Shown: positions 35,310 through 46,284 of the stretch, in pieces | Numbering within the stretch: the stretch's first letter is position 1 | Layout of the letters: each line of letters opens with the position of its first letter | Origin: Apostichopus japonicus | Taxonomy: Eukaryota; Echinodermata; Holothuroidea; Aspidochirotida; Stichopodidae | NCBI RefSeq assembly: GCF_037975245.1 | Contig: NC_092572.1 | Location: 22,676,489-22,736,488, forward strand | Direction of reading: 5' to 3' | Length of the DNA: 60,000 nt | Notes under the pieces: model-generated | Told to the model about the DNA's origin: nothing | What the model saw: only the letters and a program-made list of their open reading frames with translations | The model's database searches: none | Made by a program: the position numbers and the translations under genes

Positions 35310-37435
35310 ACTTAAACAATGAGTTATCCTTAAACAATGAGTTTGCTCTACAATTACCATAGAATTATCCTTAAATAATGAGTTTCCTCTACAATTACCA
35401 TAGAATTATCCTTAAACAATGAGTTTGCTCTACAATTACCATAAAATTATCCTTAAACAATGAGTTTGCTCTACAATTACCATAAAATTATCCTTAAACA
35501 ATGAGTTTGCTCTACAATTACCATAGAATTATCCTTAAACAATGAGTTTGCTCTACAATTACCATAGAATTATCCTTAAACAATGAGTTTGCTCTACAAT
35601 TACCATAGAATTATCCTTAAACAATGAGTTTGCTCTACAATTACCATAGAATTATCCTTAAACAATGAGTTTGCTCTACAATTACCATATAGAATTATCC
35701 TTAAACAATGAGTTTGCTCTACAATTACCATAGAATTATCCTTAAATAATGAGTTTGCTCTACAATTACCATAGAATTATCCTTAAATAATGAGTTTGCT
35801 CTACAATTACCATATAGAATTATCCTTAAACAATGAGTTTGCTCTACAATTACCATAGAATTATCCTTAAATAATGAGTTTGCTCTACAATTACCATAGA
35901 ATTATCCTTAAACAATGAGTTTGCTCTACAATTACCATATAGAATTATCCTTAAACAATGAGTTTGCTCTACAATTACCATACAATTATCCTTAAATAAT
36001 GAGTTTGCTCTACAATTACCATACAATTATCCTTAAACAATGAGTTTGCTCTACAATTACCATATAGAATTATCCTTAAACAATGAGTTTGCTCTACAAT
36101 TACCATAGAATTATCCTTAAACAATGAGTTTGCTCTACAATTACCATAGAATTATCCTTAAACAATGAGTTTGCTCTACAATTACCATAGAATTATCCTT
36201 AAACAATGAGTTTGCTCTACAATTACCATATAGAATTATCCTTAAACAATGAGTTTGCTCTACAATTACCATAGAATTATCCTTAAATAATGAGTTTGCT
36301 CTACAATTACCATAGAATTATCCTTAAATAAATGAGTTTGCTCTACAATTACCATAGAATTATCCTTAAACAATGAGTTTGCTCTACAATTACCATAGAA
36401 TTATCCTTAAACAATGAGTTTGCTCTACAATTACCATAGAATTATCCTTAAATAATGAGTTTGCTCTACAATTACCATATAGAATTATCCTTAAACAATG
36501 AGTTTGCTCTACAATTACCATAGAATTATCCTTAAACAATGAGTTTGCTCTACAATTACCATAGAATTATCCTTAAACAATGAGTTTGCTCTACAATTAC
36601 CATAGAATTATCCTTAAATAATGAGTTTGCTCTACAATTACCATAGAATTATCCTTAAATAATGAGTTTGCTCTACAATTACCATATAGAATTATCCTTA
36701 AACAATGAGTTTGCTCTACAATTACCATAGAATTATCCTTAAATAATGAGTTTGCTCTACAATTACCATAGAATTATCCTTAAATAATGAGTTTGCTCTA
36801 CAATTACCATAGAATTATCCTTAAATAATGAGTTTGCTCTACAATTACCATAGAATTATCCTTAAATAATGAGTTTGCTCTACAATTACCATAGAATTAT
36901 CCTTAAACAATGAGTTTGCTCTACAATTACCATATAGAATGATCCTTAAACAATGAGTTTGCTCTACAATTACCATAGAATTATCCTTAAACAATGAGTT
37001 TGCTCTACAATTACCATAGAATTATCCTTAAACAATGAGTTTGCTCTACAATTACCATAGAATTATCCTTAAATAATGAGTTTGCTCTACAATTACCATA
37101 TAGAATTATCCTTAAACAATGAGTTTGCTCTACAATTACCATAGAATTATCCTTAAACAATGAGTTTGCTCTACAATTACCATAGAATTATCCTTAAATA
37201 ATGAGTTTGCTCTACAATTACCATATAGAATTATCCTTAAATAATGAGTTTGCTCTACAATTACCATAGAATTATCCTTAAATAATGAGTTTGCTCTACA
37301 ATTACCATAGAATTATCCTTAAACAATGAGTTTGCTCTACAATTACCATATAGAATTATCCTTAAATAATGAGTTTGCTCTACAATTACCATATAGAATT
37401 ATCCTTAAACAATGAGTTTGCTCTACAATTACCAC
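35310..37435. repeat. 40-bp satellite-like array, about 52 copies
   Basis: The unit is ATTATCCTTAAACAATGAGT plus TTGCTCTACAATTACCATAG. Copies differ at only two main sites: AAACAATG or AAATAATG, and CATAG or CATATAG (making 42 bp). Otherwise they are almost identical, so the array is young or actively homogenised. No gene overlaps it. Confidence 0.98.
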
Positions 37436-37808
37436 CGCCTCTTTTTCCACTCCATCAATGCCCTGCTGAGTTTTGATATATTCTGCTGTAACATAGCAAG
37501 ATCAGCTACTATAGTCTTGAAAGTTCATTGTTGGCAGGTTTCAAGGATGACATATGGCTCTGAGAATCTGAATAACAATTACTCTTCAGTGGCTATTTTA
37601 AGGAATATCCATACTCGCCCACATGTCAGTGAGAGGAGTTAATCCACTTAGCTATTCGACAATATTACGTAATGACAGGATTCCCCAAATTAGACGTTAA
37701 ATGATCCATTATGAGTAGTGGTCTAGATCTTCCCCGGCTGATCTACCGACATGAATGTGCTAATGTGTGAACAAGGGCAGCTTTGGCGTGACATGGTTTA
37801 CGTCGTTC
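37436..37808. other. Intergenic DNA, nothing recognised
   Basis: Unique sequence between the 40-bp array and the inverted-end element. Short open frames only. Confidence 0.5.
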
Positions 37809-38072
37809 CCCAGTAAACACAAAAACGTTTTTAAAACGTTATTAAAACGTTTCGCCTTTGTTTTGATAACGTTATTTGTGGTGTAATAAATATGTCACGG
37901 AAACGTTTTCAGGCTATTATTTCAAAACATTTTTTCGCTAAAACATTAATATAACATTAATATCTCATAAAAACGTTATGCCGACGTTTTTATAACACCA
38001 CATTTAACGTTATAAAAACATATTTTAGAGGCTCTTTTAAAAATGTTATGATAACGTTTTGTGTTTGCTCGG
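37809..38072. mobile_element. CCCAGCAAACAC-type inverted-end MITE, copy 1
   Basis: The ends CCCAGTAAACACAAAAACGT and, reversed, CCGAGCAAACACAAAACGTT match. Inside are many AACGTT blocks. A second copy in opposite orientation lies at 39,835-40,107 and shares the internal GTAATAAATATGTCACGGAA and TTAACGTTATAAAAACATAT blocks. Confidence 0.82.
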
Positions 38073-38737
38073 TCAGTTGTATTTATTTTCGTTGCGTCAC
38101 CAAAGTTACATAATATAGCCCCATTTCTTCGTTTCTCCTTCAAAATAGACCAAAAATAAATGACAGACTTACTGTCACCGTGATTTTCCGCACGTGTAAT
38201 TGTTAAACGTTATCAGACACATTAAAACATTCGGGTAGTTAGATAGCTTTAATCATAAAATATAACTGAACCATCAGATTTAACTTTATTTGAATAAGAA
38301 AAGATATACGGTGAAGAGCTATATATCAATAAACATCGTTTCATCGTGTTGTTATGGTAACTGAGATTGACAGGAAGCACAGACAAGTTCTCTTATAAAT
38401 GAGTCGAAACGGTTCACCTAGTTTGACTGACGGTGTGAACATGTGTAAATGTACACAGCGGTACCTTTCAATTGATTATATGATTTTATTTCAGGAAACC
38501 CTGCCTGTTATCGTTATAGTTGCCGTAATAATCGCGATGTCAAAATTACCTGATTATAAGCTGCTATATGATTACACAGGTGAAACGATCACGAAATTCA
38601 TCACGGCTGACTATATTTCCGTTAGTCGATAATTATTACTTAGGTGAGTAAAATCAGGACTAGCCCACCCATTCTCCTTCATCAGAGCCGAAGTTTCCTT
38701 AATCCGCTGTTGATTACCATTTGATGTATCACCTTCT
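38073..38737. other. Intergenic DNA, nothing recognised
   Basis: A 77-codon plus frame at 38,399-38,632 has a hydrophobic middle (ETLPVIVIVAVIIAMS) but no start context, splice support or family match; left as unassigned. Confidence 0.4.
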
Positions 38738-39074
38738 TTAAAGACATTGAAGACTCGCCCCAAACCGCGTGCTGCCATCTGAAAAGTTAACTTTCCGTTG
38801 CTTGCAAGTGAAGTTTTTTTCGTGATACCATGTTATATTTAGCTGGACCTGAGATGTCCATCGCTGTATTGTTTGTACACTGTGCTGTTGGTATTGACCT
38901 CAGCTGTATGTACTGACTGTACACTAGTGTCTAATTACCGACGGTAGCAAGTTGTGTGCGTGTATTTTCTGATATCGATGGTGGTGTCTAACACTTCTGT
39001 TACACCTCATTTGAAACTTGGTCAGATTACCGGCATTAGACGTTTCTTTTTGCGCGAGTCTTCACACCTTTCAA
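38738..39074. mobile_element. TTAA-flanked MITE, copy 2
   Basis: Same family and orientation as 15,697-16,077, with TTAA on the left and a mutated TCAA on the right. It shares GACATTGAAGACTCGCCCC at one end and GGCATTAGACGTTTCTTTTT near the other. It is about 40 bp shorter because of an internal deletion. Confidence 0.78.
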
Positions 39075-39284
39075 CCTACTTGTGGCATCCATCGGTCAGG
39101 ACTTATTCGGGTATCATACCTTAAGCATAGAAATCACTTTTTACTTGTAATTTGTCGTTTGAAGTTGGATGTAGTTTTACTGATCAAACCTGTTACTATA
39201 AGATGTATACCTCACCTTCTAAACGTATATGAACAAACGCAGTTCAATTGGCCATTTATTAATGACAGGCAAACTAACTAATAT

Positions 39285-40275
39285 ATCAGGTCGCAGCCTA
39301 ATACTGGTATGCACAGAAATACCGAGGCAACCAGCTTAATACCAGTATAGGCACATCATTACCAAGGGAACCAACTTAATACTAGTATGCACATAATTAC
39401 CGAGACAACCAGCTTAACACTAGTATGCACAGAATTACCGAGGCAACCAGCATAACACTAGTATGCACAGAATTACCGAGGCAGCCAACTTAATACTAGT
39501 ATGCACATCATTACCGAGGCAACCAGCTTACTACTATAGTATGCACAGAGTTACCGAGGAAACCAGCTTAATACAGTATTACTAATAGTCCTATACATAG
39601 CATTACCGAGGCAACCAGCTTATTACTATATAGTATGCACATGGTTACCGAAGCAACCAGCTAATTAATACTTGTATGTACAGAATTACCGAAGCAACCA
39701 GCTAATTAATACTTGTATGTACAGAATTACCGAGGCAACCAGCATAACACTAGTATGCACAGAAATACCGAGGCAACCAGCTTAATACAGTATTACTAGT
39801 AGGCTATACATAGCATTACCGAGGCAACCAGCTTCCCAGCAAATACAAAACATTATCATAACATTTTTAAAATAGCCTCTAAAATATGTTTTTATAACGT
39901 TAAATGTGGTGTTATAAAAACATCGGCACAACGTTTTTATGGGATATTAATGTTATATTAATGTTATTTTAATGTTTTAATGAAAAAATGTTTTGAAATA
40001 ATAGCCTGAAAACTTTTCCGTGACATATTTATTACACCACAATTAACATCAAAACAAAAAACGAAACGTTTTAATAACGTTTTAAAAAGGTTTTTGTGGT
40101 TGCTGGGTTAATACTAGTATGCACATAATTACCGAGGCAACCAGCTTAATACTAGTATGCATAGAAATACCGAGGCAACCAGCTTAATACTAGTTTGCAC
40201 AGAATTATGGAGGCAACCAGCCTAATACTAGTATGCAAGGAATCACCGAGACAACCAGCTTAAAACTAGTATGCA
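39285..40275. repeat. 36-38-bp minisatellite, interrupted by a MITE
   Basis: The unit contains ACTAGTATGCACAGAATTAC and CGAGGCAACCAGCTTAAT. About 19 copies, split by the inverted-end element at 39,835-40,107. The right end stops exactly at the donor of the orphan signal-peptide exon (GCACATAC|CC on the plus strand). Confidence 0.92.
39835..40107. mobile_element. CCCAGCAAACAC-type inverted-end MITE, copy 2
   Basis: Starts CCCAGCAAATACAAAACATT and ends TTTTTGTGGTTGCTGGG. It is inserted inside the tandem array, so it is younger than that part of the array. It is in reverse orientation relative to 37,809-38,072. Confidence 0.85.
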
Positions 40276-40280
40276 CATAC

Positions 40281-40350
40281 CCAACAATAAGGTACTTCTA
40301 AAAGAAATAATCATAAAGCAACTGATAAATATCGCCGCGATGATGTCCAT
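40281..40350 (-). pseudogene. Orphan signal-peptide exon of a lectin gene (copy 1)
   Basis: On the minus strand an ATG at 40,350 opens 23 codons plus one base, up to a G|GTATGT donor. The segment is the same as the first exons of the two complete lectin genes (49,868-49,937 and 57,877-57,946) and keeps the same hydrophobic signal sequence (start MDIIAAIFISC). No matching body exons lie downstream on the minus strand. Where the first intron should continue, the minisatellite 39,285-40,275 begins within about 10 bases. Most likely the remnant of a gene lost by deletion or rearrangement. Confidence 0.85.
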
Positions 40351-40529
40351 TGCTGGAGTCTAATCATTTGTACAAGCAGATGTCAACTCGCGCTTCAAGA
40401 GTGTACATTGTCAAATGTTGAATAATTGTAACATATCGTTCGACATCGACGGCTTGAGAAAAAATATAATATTTGAACTGTACAGTACAGTCATGCAGTG
40501 ATAAAATGCATCAATGTGTTGTCAATATA

Positions 40530-40532
40530 TAT

Positions 40533-40593
<61 letters not shown>

Positions 40594-40612
40594 TATATAT
40601 ATATATTAAGAT
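40530..40612. repeat. (TA)n microsatellite
   Basis: About 40 TA dinucleotides with one TTAATA break. It occupies the place where the other two units carry the palindromic AT-rich block upstream of the lectin gene. Confidence 0.97.
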
Positions 40613-40792
40613 ATCATTTTATTTATTTGATTTTCTTATCTCAGTACAATAAATAAGTCAAATAAATAAGAATAACAGACGTGAAAGGAATTTATCAATA
40701 ACCCCATTGGACTAAGCAAGTAGAAAACCCCCTTGGGAAAGAAGAAATAGATATGGAAAAAAGAAATCAATACAAAAAATAGCCTTCTAAAT

Positions 40793-41375
<583 letters not shown>

Positions 41376-41379
41376 TAGA

Positions 41380-42635
41380 TGGATAGACAGAAAGATATAT
41401 AATTAGATTGATAGTTAGACGGACGGATGGACATAAGGATGAATCGATTTATTTATGATTTCCTTGCTGAATCTCTGGCATAAGAATTGAAGTTTAATTC
41501 TTATTTGAGTGGAGGAAAAAATTAATCCACAAGTCATAGATACAGAACCCCCTCTACTAAAGGTTTCCAACAAATCAAATCCTTGAATCAAAATATTACC
41601 AACAAAGCATCGCATTGTAGGTGGCATACTCCTATTTGAGTCTATATCCATCCGTCCGATTGATCTCTTTCAGGAAAAGTGCCAACAAGCAGCAGGAGAA
41701 CATTTGATTGAGCTGTTATTAATCATAATCTAGTTAGTTAATGCTTGCATGTTGAAGAACATGAATGGGACTAGGCCTACATGTGGTGGAAGAAATTGGT
41801 TCAAATGGAGGCATTGGTAGACCCATTGAGGCTTCCCATGGGTAGCGTTCGAAAATTGTTTACTATACTGAGTGAAGAGGTTTGTTCACAAGTGACGTAA
41901 AATACCTGCTCGCATAATAAGGCCAACTTGTCAGCTATCCGGCGATGAGTAGCGTTTAGCTAGTGAGAACTTTCATCTAGACTTAGAGACCACATTACTT
42001 TTGATATCTAGTGTGTAAGTCAATGGGGCTTTTAATGGGCGTATGCTATACCTGTAGACTATAGTGTCACATGCAAAGTCCTACATCAAAACAATTAGCA
42101 TCGGAAATCCCAAGAATTGTATGGTTAGATCGTACATAAGCGAGACACACAGATAAAATAACTAGAAATCTAGGCTTTAAACTTGAAGATATATCTAATT
42201 ATTTGATAATTTTGTAAGGTAGTAACCTTTTGATTTTTCTCAGTTTTGGCCAAAATCGTGTCTTTTGGATATCATGACGGAAGGGCTTCTATGTAACTAA
42301 GTTATATTGTTCATCCACCGTCCTGAATCATATTCATATTGATATGATCGTTATGCACCAGCCATTCCTCTCGTTAACCTAACGTCGTTACCGTAGTAAC
42401 AATAAAACAAATATCTTTCTCATTGTCACTGTTTTAATATAATTCTGCATATACAGTCGTTCAATCTTAAACTTTTATTAAAATATCAACACAACGATAT
42501 GATTCTGTTTCATAAATCGTTAAAGGCGGATGATATTCATCTACTCCAATTGTTATTGCAGGGCTGAAATTTATATTGCAACTGAAGTACTACAAAAATC
42601 GATGATACCTTGGCTCCTCAAGCTTCCAGTAACAC
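41380..42635. other. Segmental-duplication DNA (unit 1 version), no gene recognised
   Basis: From about 42,060 to 42,635 it matches 51,310-51,985 and 59,340-60,000, for example TTCATCCACCGTCCTGAATC and GATCGTTATGCACCAGCCAT. A divergent minus-strand frame at 41,415-41,651 corresponds to the start of the retroelement region in the other units but is not itself recognisable. Confidence 0.6.
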
Positions 42636-42639
42636 AAAT

Positions 42640-43184
42640 GGTGATTTCTAGATTATTGTCATAAAAACAATCTCCGTCTCGTATATGAGTGTAAGTACGT
42701 ACAATCATAGATATGATCCACATCGAAATGGGTTCACTGGGTTTCCATTTGGCCTGTTTCCTACAAGATTTATAACCGCAGGCGCGTAGCCAAGGGGGGG
42801 GGGGACCGAAGGGGGCGACCGCCCCTCCCCCCTTTAGCATTTTTTTATGATATCGCTAGTAATTTCAAAATATAAAATGCTTAGATGCCACTTATAGGGC
42901 CTGGGAAGTGCCATTTCCAGCGATTTGGGCGGCATTTTCGGCCAAAATTTTCTTTTACGCTTCGCGCCAACACATGGTGGTGCTACACTTAGAATGTTTG
43001 CCTACAAGCTTTGCACATACCTTGACAAATTCCTCGCTACGCGCCTGTCTAACCGTGTCACAGTTTGTTACTAAATATCACCAAAAAACATCACAGACTT
43101 TCACCAATAGTTGTTTTAACTTTTTTTTCGAATGAAATTTGGTTTGCCGATAAAAAAGGAAAATGGGGCTGTAGCAACCAGTAA

Positions 43185-43265
<81 letters not shown>

Positions 43266-43310
43266 TATACATATATATACATATATATACATATATATAC
43301 ATATATATAC

Positions 43311-43405
<95 letters not shown>

Positions 43406-43515
43406 AAATATCACGAAGCGCGCCAACAATTTCGGGAATGAAAGTTGCTACGCGCCGGCACCCAAGCAAATGTCCCCCCCCCCCTAATTTTTGAAAAAAA
43501 TCGCCGCCCCTGCAA
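42640..43515. mobile_element. Insertion found only in unit 1, with GCGCGTAGCC motifs and AT microsatellite
   Basis: Units 2 and 3 read straight across this point, so about 0.88 kb was inserted into unit 1 or lost from the others. The insert carries GCAGGCGCGTAGCC near 42,780, C- and G-homopolymer runs, CTACGCGCCTG near 43,040 and TTGCTACGCGCCGG near 43,445, around (TA)n/(CATATATA)n at 43,188-43,403. It looks like fragments of a dispersed repeat flanking a microsatellite; the class is not determined. Confidence 0.6.
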
Positions 43516-46080
43516 CATACTGTACATGAACAGCGAACACTTAATTATGACGATGCAAATTTTAATTGTGTGTAGATTGCCCATTGTGGATATCAATCTT
43601 TTTTTGTCGTTACCGGGAGGTGGGAGGAGGGCGGATGAATCTATAACATGGTGAGGGGTTGTGTGCACACGCGTGTGTGCAGGCCTGTATGCAAGCATGA
43701 TTCCTACTTTGATATTGTCTACAGGCTTCAAATGAACACAATTCGGTAGCATTTCGCAAAAGTTCCCGTTTTATCGATCATTTTTTGAGTATCCAAGATT
43801 TGTCCAATCCTAAATTATCATAGAATACTTTTTTTGAAACACAAATGGTAGTCAATTTCAATTGATGAGTAAGTTGTAACAAAAATTGACACTACATATG
43901 TCGTTAATGTATGAGGAAGGGGGAGGGGAGGGAGATTGGATGGTTCAGCAATGAGTTAAAGACTTTGAAATTAAAAATAAACATCAGTATAAGATCATTT
44001 CATATACATAAAACTATGATTGGTTAACATTGACTATGGAAAGAAATCCATATGTTCAAAGATGTGATGTCATTCACTGCAATTTTAAAGTAACCTTTAT
44101 CTATCGAAAAACAAGAAGATGTAATGATTTTGTAGCTTTTCTCAAAAGATCTGATGAAGTATCGTTGTGAGAATAAACAATTGAGCAGCATCGATTTTGG
44201 GTTTTTCAATATTAACAGTTGTGATCATTTAAGAATAGTCGTGTTTGCTTTAATATCAAACAAATAAGGAATTTATTATTACGGTCATTGTGATTTCAAG
44301 AATGCACTGATTTAAATCTTATGAAGTTGAGAGGATTTGTTTGCATATGTAATTTAGTTTACAGCTGATTGCTTTACTAAACTTGAGGAAAAGTACCTCA
44401 TTTTGAACTAGTTTTATCGAATTTGTCAGAAAAACAGAGTAGAAAATATTCTCACAATCTCATCTCAGCGATAACGCCACAAAATAGTACATTGAAACAT
44501 GACAACTAATTAATGTATGATTGTGTAAGGTGTGTTAACTTCTTCTGCAATGAATACCAACTGAGATTTCAGCACATTTTGTATATATAATTCTTTTTCA
44601 AAAACACGCATATACATACTTAATTATTGACATCAAATGTAGTGGTAGTCAATCTTTCCAAGACATTTTAATTTTAACATTTCGAAACAGGTTCTTGATG
44701 GCATTAAATGTAGCTTTTTAGTACTTAATTGACTGTCATTACAACAATGCGATGATAACAATAGCAATTGAAAATAAAACGTTCACTTTAGATTCACGAT
44801 ATATTCAAAAACGGATAAAATGATGTTAAGATATGATTAATTAATACAATCATTTGTCATACAACTACCTTTTGATTAATGTATATACAACACGTTATTT
44901 GTGGTCTCTTGATGTATCAGAAACAATTTTAATATATGATTAATTAATACATTCATTTGTCATAAAACTACCTCCTGATTATTCTATAGACAACAAAATA
45001 TTTGTCGATTATTAATTAATCATAAACTATTTGTTGAAGATTATACATTACTTTCACTTTTATAAACATTAATTAAACATTATCTAGTAATGATATGCCG
45101 GTTTGTTATTTAACTTAAAATTTCACATTTAAACATATAACGTTCATAGAAATATGAGAAATATTACAAATAGAATATACTCTCAAGGCAAGTTAAGGAG
45201 AACTATAGAATGTTGTTCAGTTACAAATTTCATCTGCAGGAGTTTACTCGATCGTGATAATAATTCAGATTTTATTTAAAGCTGGTAGATATGAGTCCAG
45301 CAAAACTAAATTCCCTCAGTGATAGCACACATATGCTTATTGGAACAATTCTGTAAATAAAATTGGAACATAACTTTTACATTTCATTGTAAATTCAAAG
45401 TTACTGTAAAAGCACTGTTGATATGTCTCGTAGCTGAAAAGTTCTTTAATTTCACACTTATTGTACACCCGAAAACAAGCGGTAAAGACTCATCTGTGTG
45501 AGGTATTACAGTGCATTTTATCTGACAGTTTAAGAAATTTACGCCAACGTTACATCATGAAAAACAACCAATATATTTCCGTTGACTTATACTATAAGTC
45601 AACGGAAATATAAAAACACTCTATAAGTTAAAGAGTGTTTTAGCTTGAGTTTCCATATTCTTGTAATTATCTTTCTTTCTCTCTAGTAATTTCAGTCAGT
45701 TTTAAATCAATCTGTGGAATCGATGTTAAGCATAACATGAATAACTTAGGTCGGATGAAATCTGTGATTTTTAGTTGACAGCTACATTTATGCTCCATAA
45801 ATTCTTCTTTATTTTATTTTCCATTTTCCGAATGTCTTACTACTCATTGTTCTCCCGATGATTAGGAAAAGGGTCACTAGGTGGATTGTAAAAACCTCAG
45901 AACTGTATCTCTGTTGGTTAGTCATAAATACTTATTTCTAGTATATAAAGATAGTGGCTGTTTTGGTAAATATATTATGCCAACTTGTTGCTAGTTCCGT
46001 TAGACCATCAACTTGTTCTTATGTTGCTGGATCGTTTTACAGAAAATGCGTAGGGTTTAAATACAAATTTGCATATAACA
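43515..46080. other. Segmental-duplication DNA downstream of lectin gene copy 2
   Basis: Matches 52,000-54,920 throughout with scattered differences. It contains the lectin gene's 3' flank: AATAAA signals on the minus strand occur at about 45,808-45,818, some 270 bases past the stop, and could be the polyadenylation signal. No other gene was recognised. Confidence 0.6.
45572..45612. repeat. Copy-specific perfect palindrome
   Basis: TATATTTCCGTTGACTTATA and its exact reverse complement are separated by one C. The matching site in the next unit (about 54,440-54,470) has only one arm. Confidence 0.95.
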
Positions 46081-46084
46081 TTCA

Positions 46085-46284
46085 TTAAACTTCTATTTCA
46101 CAGACGAAAGAGAAGTTATCAGTTATCTCTGCGGGCGTCCACTTCATTTCATTGTAATCTTTCATGACGCCGCAACTGTAACCATTGCAACAAACTCTGG
46201 TTTTACTAGGACAAGTCTTGAAAGAAGGGTCAGACCAGTTCTCATATTCTGGGAGCGATAAATCATGGTGCCATGCCCAATGAT
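46085..46284 (-). CDS. Lectin copy 2 exon 7: second half of lectin domain and stop
   Basis: Acceptor TGTTTCAG|, TAA stop at 46,087-46,085. Encodes HHDLSLPEYENWSDPSF, a Cys-rich loop (VCCNGYSCG) and ITDNFSFVCEIEV. Confidence 0.94.

Noticed and set aside
35310-37435. CRISPR-like array of regular 40-bp repeats
   Set aside because: There are no unique spacers; the units are directly adjacent and the DNA is clearly eukaryotic. It is a minisatellite.
38399-38632. 77-codon frame with a hydrophobic segment, considered as a small membrane protein
   Set aside because: No supporting splice sites, homology or repeat in the neighbourhood; one hydrophobic stretch in AT-rich DNA is expected by chance.
43078-43494. 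Frames of Ile-Tyr repeats
   Set aside because: (TA)n microsatellite read in all frames.
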